Shown here piece after piece: positions 4,588 to 6,550 of a DNA stretch of 6,550 nucleotides. Made by a program: the position numbers and the translations under genes. The stretch covers positions 1-6,550 of the forward strand of contig JAEDMH010000128.1 in assembly GCA_016303095.1 (NCBI GenBank), in the 5' to 3' direction. The stretch's first letter is position 1; the number at the start of each line of letters is the position of its first letter. The notes under the pieces are model-generated. The model ran no database searches. It saw only the letters and a list, made by a program, of their open reading frames with translations, and was not told the origin of the DNA. The DNA is from Lentisphaeria bacterium (GTDB taxonomy: Bacteria; Verrucomicrobiota; Lentisphaeria; Oligosphaerales; Oligosphaeraceae).

Positions 4588-6420
4588 GTGGCCGGAACAG
4601 AGAAACGCCAAGAGGAGACCACAGGCCCCGTCTCCCCGGAAATGATCCGGGGACGGAGCCTTTTCTGCGCTGTCGCAGTGCTGGTTCTTATGCTTTTGCT
4701 GCTGCTCCGGCTCTGGCAAGTCCAAGTGCTTTCCGGACCGGAACTCCAGGCCCGGGCCCGGCGCCAGGCCATCCGACCCGTGCGCTTGAATCCTGTCCGG
4801 GGACGCATCCTGGATGCCGCCGGAATCCCCCTGGCGGAAAACGAAGACCGCTACGACCTGGTCTTCTATGTCTCCGAAATGCGACAGCCCGGGCGCCAAA
4901 ACCGCACCATCGAATATGTCCTGACCCAGGAACGGATTCTGGCCAGCTATCTGGGACGCCCCTCCCGTCTGCAGCGCAATGCCGTGGTGACCCAGCTGAC
5001 CCGTCGCCCTGTGCTGCCCCTGACGGTCTTCCAGGGTCTGACTCCCCAGGAATTGGTGGTCTTCCATGAACTCCTGCCCATGCCTCCTGGGGTGGAGGTG
5101 CGTCCTGTGCCCCAACGCCGCTACCCCCAGCCGGGACTGGCCAGCCATGTGCTGGGATATACGGGAAGAAGCCAGCCGGATGGCAGCGATGTGATGGAGG
5201 ATTTGCCCCGGCTCTACGCCACGGCGGAGGTGCGGGGCAAGAGTGGCCTGGAAAAGGCATTCGACTCCGAACTGGCGGGAAAGCCCGGAGTGGAACTCCT
5301 CCTGGTGGATCCTGTGGGCTATGCCCGGCAGGTCATCGGAGAACGGCGCCCCCCGGAAAATGGCCAGGAACTCCAGCTCTCCCTGGACAGCCAGGCCCAG
5401 GCGGCGGCGGAAAAGGCGTTGGAGGGACATGTGGGCGCCCTGGTGGTGGTGGAGGTCCACACCGGCGCCGTGGTGGCCCTGGCCTCCGCTCCTACATTCA
5501 ATCTGGCGGAACTCTCCTCCGCCCGTCTGGGGGAAATGCTGAAGGACGAGAAAAACCGCCCCATGTTCAACCGAGCCACCCAGGGCACCTACACCCCGGG
5601 CTCTATCGTGAAACCCCTGGTGGCCCTGGCCGCCCTGGAAGAACTGCCGGAGGAAACCCTGGAGGAATATGAGTGCACGGGACGCTACCTCCTGGGAAAT
5701 ACCGCCATCCGATGCGCACAGCGCTACGGCCACGGCCTGGTGGATCTCCCCCGGGCCATCCGGGTCTCCTGCAACCCCTATTTTATCTGGCTGGGACTGA
5801 AGTTGGGCATCGACCGACTGGGAGAGTACATGAAGGAGGCGGGCTTCGGGGAAAAGACCGGCCTGGAAATTCCAGAAGGGGCGGGCATCGCCCCCCAACG
5901 GGAGGTGGCTCGACGACTCTGGCGACGAAATTGGCTGGCCATTGACACCGCCTACGCCTCCATCGGACAAGGGGCCATCACCATTACTCCCCTCCAAGCC
6001 GCCCTCTATGCCGCCGCTCTGGCCAATGACGGCATCCTCTACCAGCCCCACCTCCTCCAACGCATCCTTACCCCAGAGGGAAAGGTGCTCCAGGAAACCG
6101 CCCCCCGCATCCGCCGAAGAATCTCCGCCTCCCCGGAAACCTTCATCCTAGTCCGGGAGGCCATGCGACAGGCGGTGGAGGAACGGGAGGGGGGAGCCAC
6201 CGGCCTCCAAATCCCCGGACTTCCCGTGGCCGCCAAAACCGGCACCGCCGAAGTGGGAAATGGGGCCAACCGACATAAGAATACCTGGGTCATCGCTTTC
6301 CTCCCCGCCGATGAACCCAAATACGCCCTGGCGTGCGTCATCGAACGGGGAGACAGCGGAGGCAAGACCGCCGTCCCCGTGGCCGCCCAATTCCTGAAAT
6401 CCTGGCTCTTGGCGGAATAA
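4588..6420 (+). CDS. mrdA: Penicillin-binding protein 2 (class B peptidoglycan transpeptidase)
   Basis: The product is 610 residues, near the usual PBP2 length. A cytoplasmic N-terminus precedes one membrane anchor (about 24-40). A periplasmic non-catalytic domain begins near RGRILDAAG (71-79) and contains a HVLGYTGR segment typical of PBP2. The DD-transpeptidase domain holds the three penicillin-binding motifs: S339-x-x-K342 (within YTPGSIVK), S394-C-N396 and K550-T-G-T553. A SIGQG segment (458-462) also fits. It crosslinks lateral-wall peptidoglycan in the rod complex with RodA and MreC/D. The start is GTG at 4588, chosen because GGAG at 4576-4579 lies 8 bases upstream; the first internal ATG (4642) has no comparable site and would trim the cytoplasmic tail. 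FtsI is the alternative, but the MreD neighbour and HVLGY/SIGQG segments favour PBP2. RodA is not seen within 130 bases downstream. Confidence 0.92.
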   Translation: MAGTEKRQEETTGPVSPEMIRGRSLFCAVAVLVLMLLLLLRLWQVQVLSGPELQARARRQAIRPVRLNPVRGRILDAAGIPLAENEDRYDLVFYVSEMRQPGRQNRTIEYVLTQERILASYLGRPSRLQRNAVVTQLTRRPVLPLTVFQGLTPQELVVFHELLPMPPGVEVRPVPQRRYPQPGLASHVLGYTGRSQPDGSDVMEDLPRLYATAEVRGKSGLEKAFDSELAGKPGVELLLVDPVGYARQVIGERRPPENGQELQLSLDSQAQAAAEKALEGHVGALVVVEVHTGAVVALASAPTFNLAELSSARLGEMLKDEKNRPMFNRATQGTYTPGSIVKPLVALAALEELPEETLEEYECTGRYLLGNTAIRCAQRYGHGLVDLPRAIRVSCNPYFIWLGLKLGIDRLGEYMKEAGFGEKTGLEIPEGAGIAPQREVARRLWRRNWLAIDTAYASIGQGAITITPLQAALYAAALANDGILYQPHLLQRILTPEGKVLQETAPRIRRRISASPETFILVREAMRQAVEEREGGATGLQIPGLPVAAKTGTAEVGNGANRHKNTWVIAFLPADEPKYALACVIERGDSGGKTAVPVAAQFLKSWLLAE

Positions 6421-6428
6421 CCACACCA

Positions 6429-6491
6429 CACGGAGAGGGAAACACGGAGCACACGGAAACGCCGGCAAGCCGGCGCACGGAGTTCACGGAG
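6429..6491. repeat. CACGGAG/A intergenic repeat array interrupted by a hairpin
   Basis: Five copies of CACGGAG (one is CACGGAA) lie at 6429, 6443, 6452, 6476 and 6485. The starts are 14, 9, 24 and 9 bases apart. A perfect hairpin (6460-6475) sits in the large gap. Read on the other strand, it is a chain of CTCCGTG words. Such CACGGAG/CACAGAG chains are, from memory, dispersed intergenic repeats in several bacterial groups including Verrucomicrobiota- and Planctomycetota-like genomes. No reading frame of note covers it. Its role is unknown; it may be a non-coding RNA, a REP-like element or simple dispersed repeat DNA. Confidence 0.7.
6460..6475. repeat. Perfect hairpin CGCCGG-CAAG-CCGGCG
   Basis: The 16-base sequence CGCCGGCAAGCCGGCG folds as a 6-bp all-GC stem with a CAAG loop (CTTG on the other strand). 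It lies exactly between the third and fourth CACGGA words. No T-run follows, so terminator function is unlikely. It resembles the hairpin at 10-25 in stem length, GC content and loop. Confidence 0.75.
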
Positions 6492-6519
6492 GGCTCTCTT
6501 TGCGGGATGGGGGCGTTTC

Positions 6520-6548
6520 GGCCGCCGGTGCCCGTCGGCCTTGTTGTT
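6520..6548 (+). terminator. Possible intrinsic terminator
   Basis: GGCCG (6520-6524) pairs with CGGCC (6536-6540). After one C/T mismatch, CGG (6526-6528) pairs with CCG (6532-6534) around a TGC loop. The T-rich TTGTTGTT follows immediately. This would end transcription of the PHP-mreD-mrdA unit about 100 bases after its stop. The T-run is interrupted by G and the window ends at once, so the call is tentative. Confidence 0.42.
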
Positions 6549-6550
6549 CC

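Noticed and set aside
3490..6060. An 856-codon open frame on the minus strand, antisense to the PHP, mreD and mrdA genes
   Set aside because: It lies opposite three well-supported genes, and its translation is low-complexity (Gly, His, Gln, Arg-rich) with no recognisable domain. Long antisense frames are common opposite GC-rich genes.
6429..6491. CRISPR array
   Set aside because: The repeated words are only 7 bases and spaced 9-24 bases apart. Units and spacers are far too short and irregular for CRISPR.

Overview
This window reads as chromosomal DNA from a GC-rich, Gram-negative (two-membrane) bacterium. It carries seven genes, all on the + strand and tightly packed. The Gram-negative inference rests on an ExbB/ExbD-type inner-membrane energiser with periplasmic partners and a rod-complex MreD/PBP2 pair. 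A CACGGA-type intergenic repeat at the right end reminds me of repeats in Verrucomicrobiota/Lentisphaerota-like genomes. That taxonomic placement is only a guess from gene style and repeat type.

Left block (about 1-3200). After a small GC hairpin and a leader with a long pyrimidine tract comes a pteridine reductase/FolM-type short-chain dehydrogenase (144-920). It is coupled by ATGA overlap to a secreted coiled-coil protein of the DUF3450 type (917-1564). That gene is coupled by a second ATGA overlap to an ExbB/TolQ-like channel protein with a long periplasmic coiled-coil N-terminus, as in Vibrio TtpC (1561-2745). An ExbD protein follows after an ideal ribosome binding site (2757-3200). The last three look like a proton-motive-force-driven envelope machine. 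The separate short ExbB and the TonB that accompany this set in Vibrio-type TonB2 clusters are not in the window.

Middle (3201-3240). A 40-base island of about 15% GC separates the two blocks. It holds a repeated TTATAACAT word and is the most likely promoter/operator site in the window.

Right block (3241-6420). A PHP-family phosphoesterase of the histidinol-phosphatase type (3241-4080) is followed at 4 bases by a small polytopic membrane protein that fits MreD (4085-4564). Next comes a full-length class B penicillin-binding protein, PBP2/MrdA (4588-6420). MreD and PBP2 belong to the elongation (rod) machinery that inserts lateral wall peptidoglycan. The usual mreB-mreC genes are not upstream, and rodA does not follow within the 130 bases left.

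Right end (6421-6550). There is no gene here. It holds five copies of a CACGGAG/A word, interrupted by a perfect hairpin, and then a probable intrinsic terminator.

Nothing here is a clearly new defence or mobile system. The best candidates for novelty are the reduced DUF3450-ExbB-ExbD module coupled to a pteridine reductase, the repeat/hairpin element at the end, and a gene-by-gene reversal of GC skew among co-directional genes.
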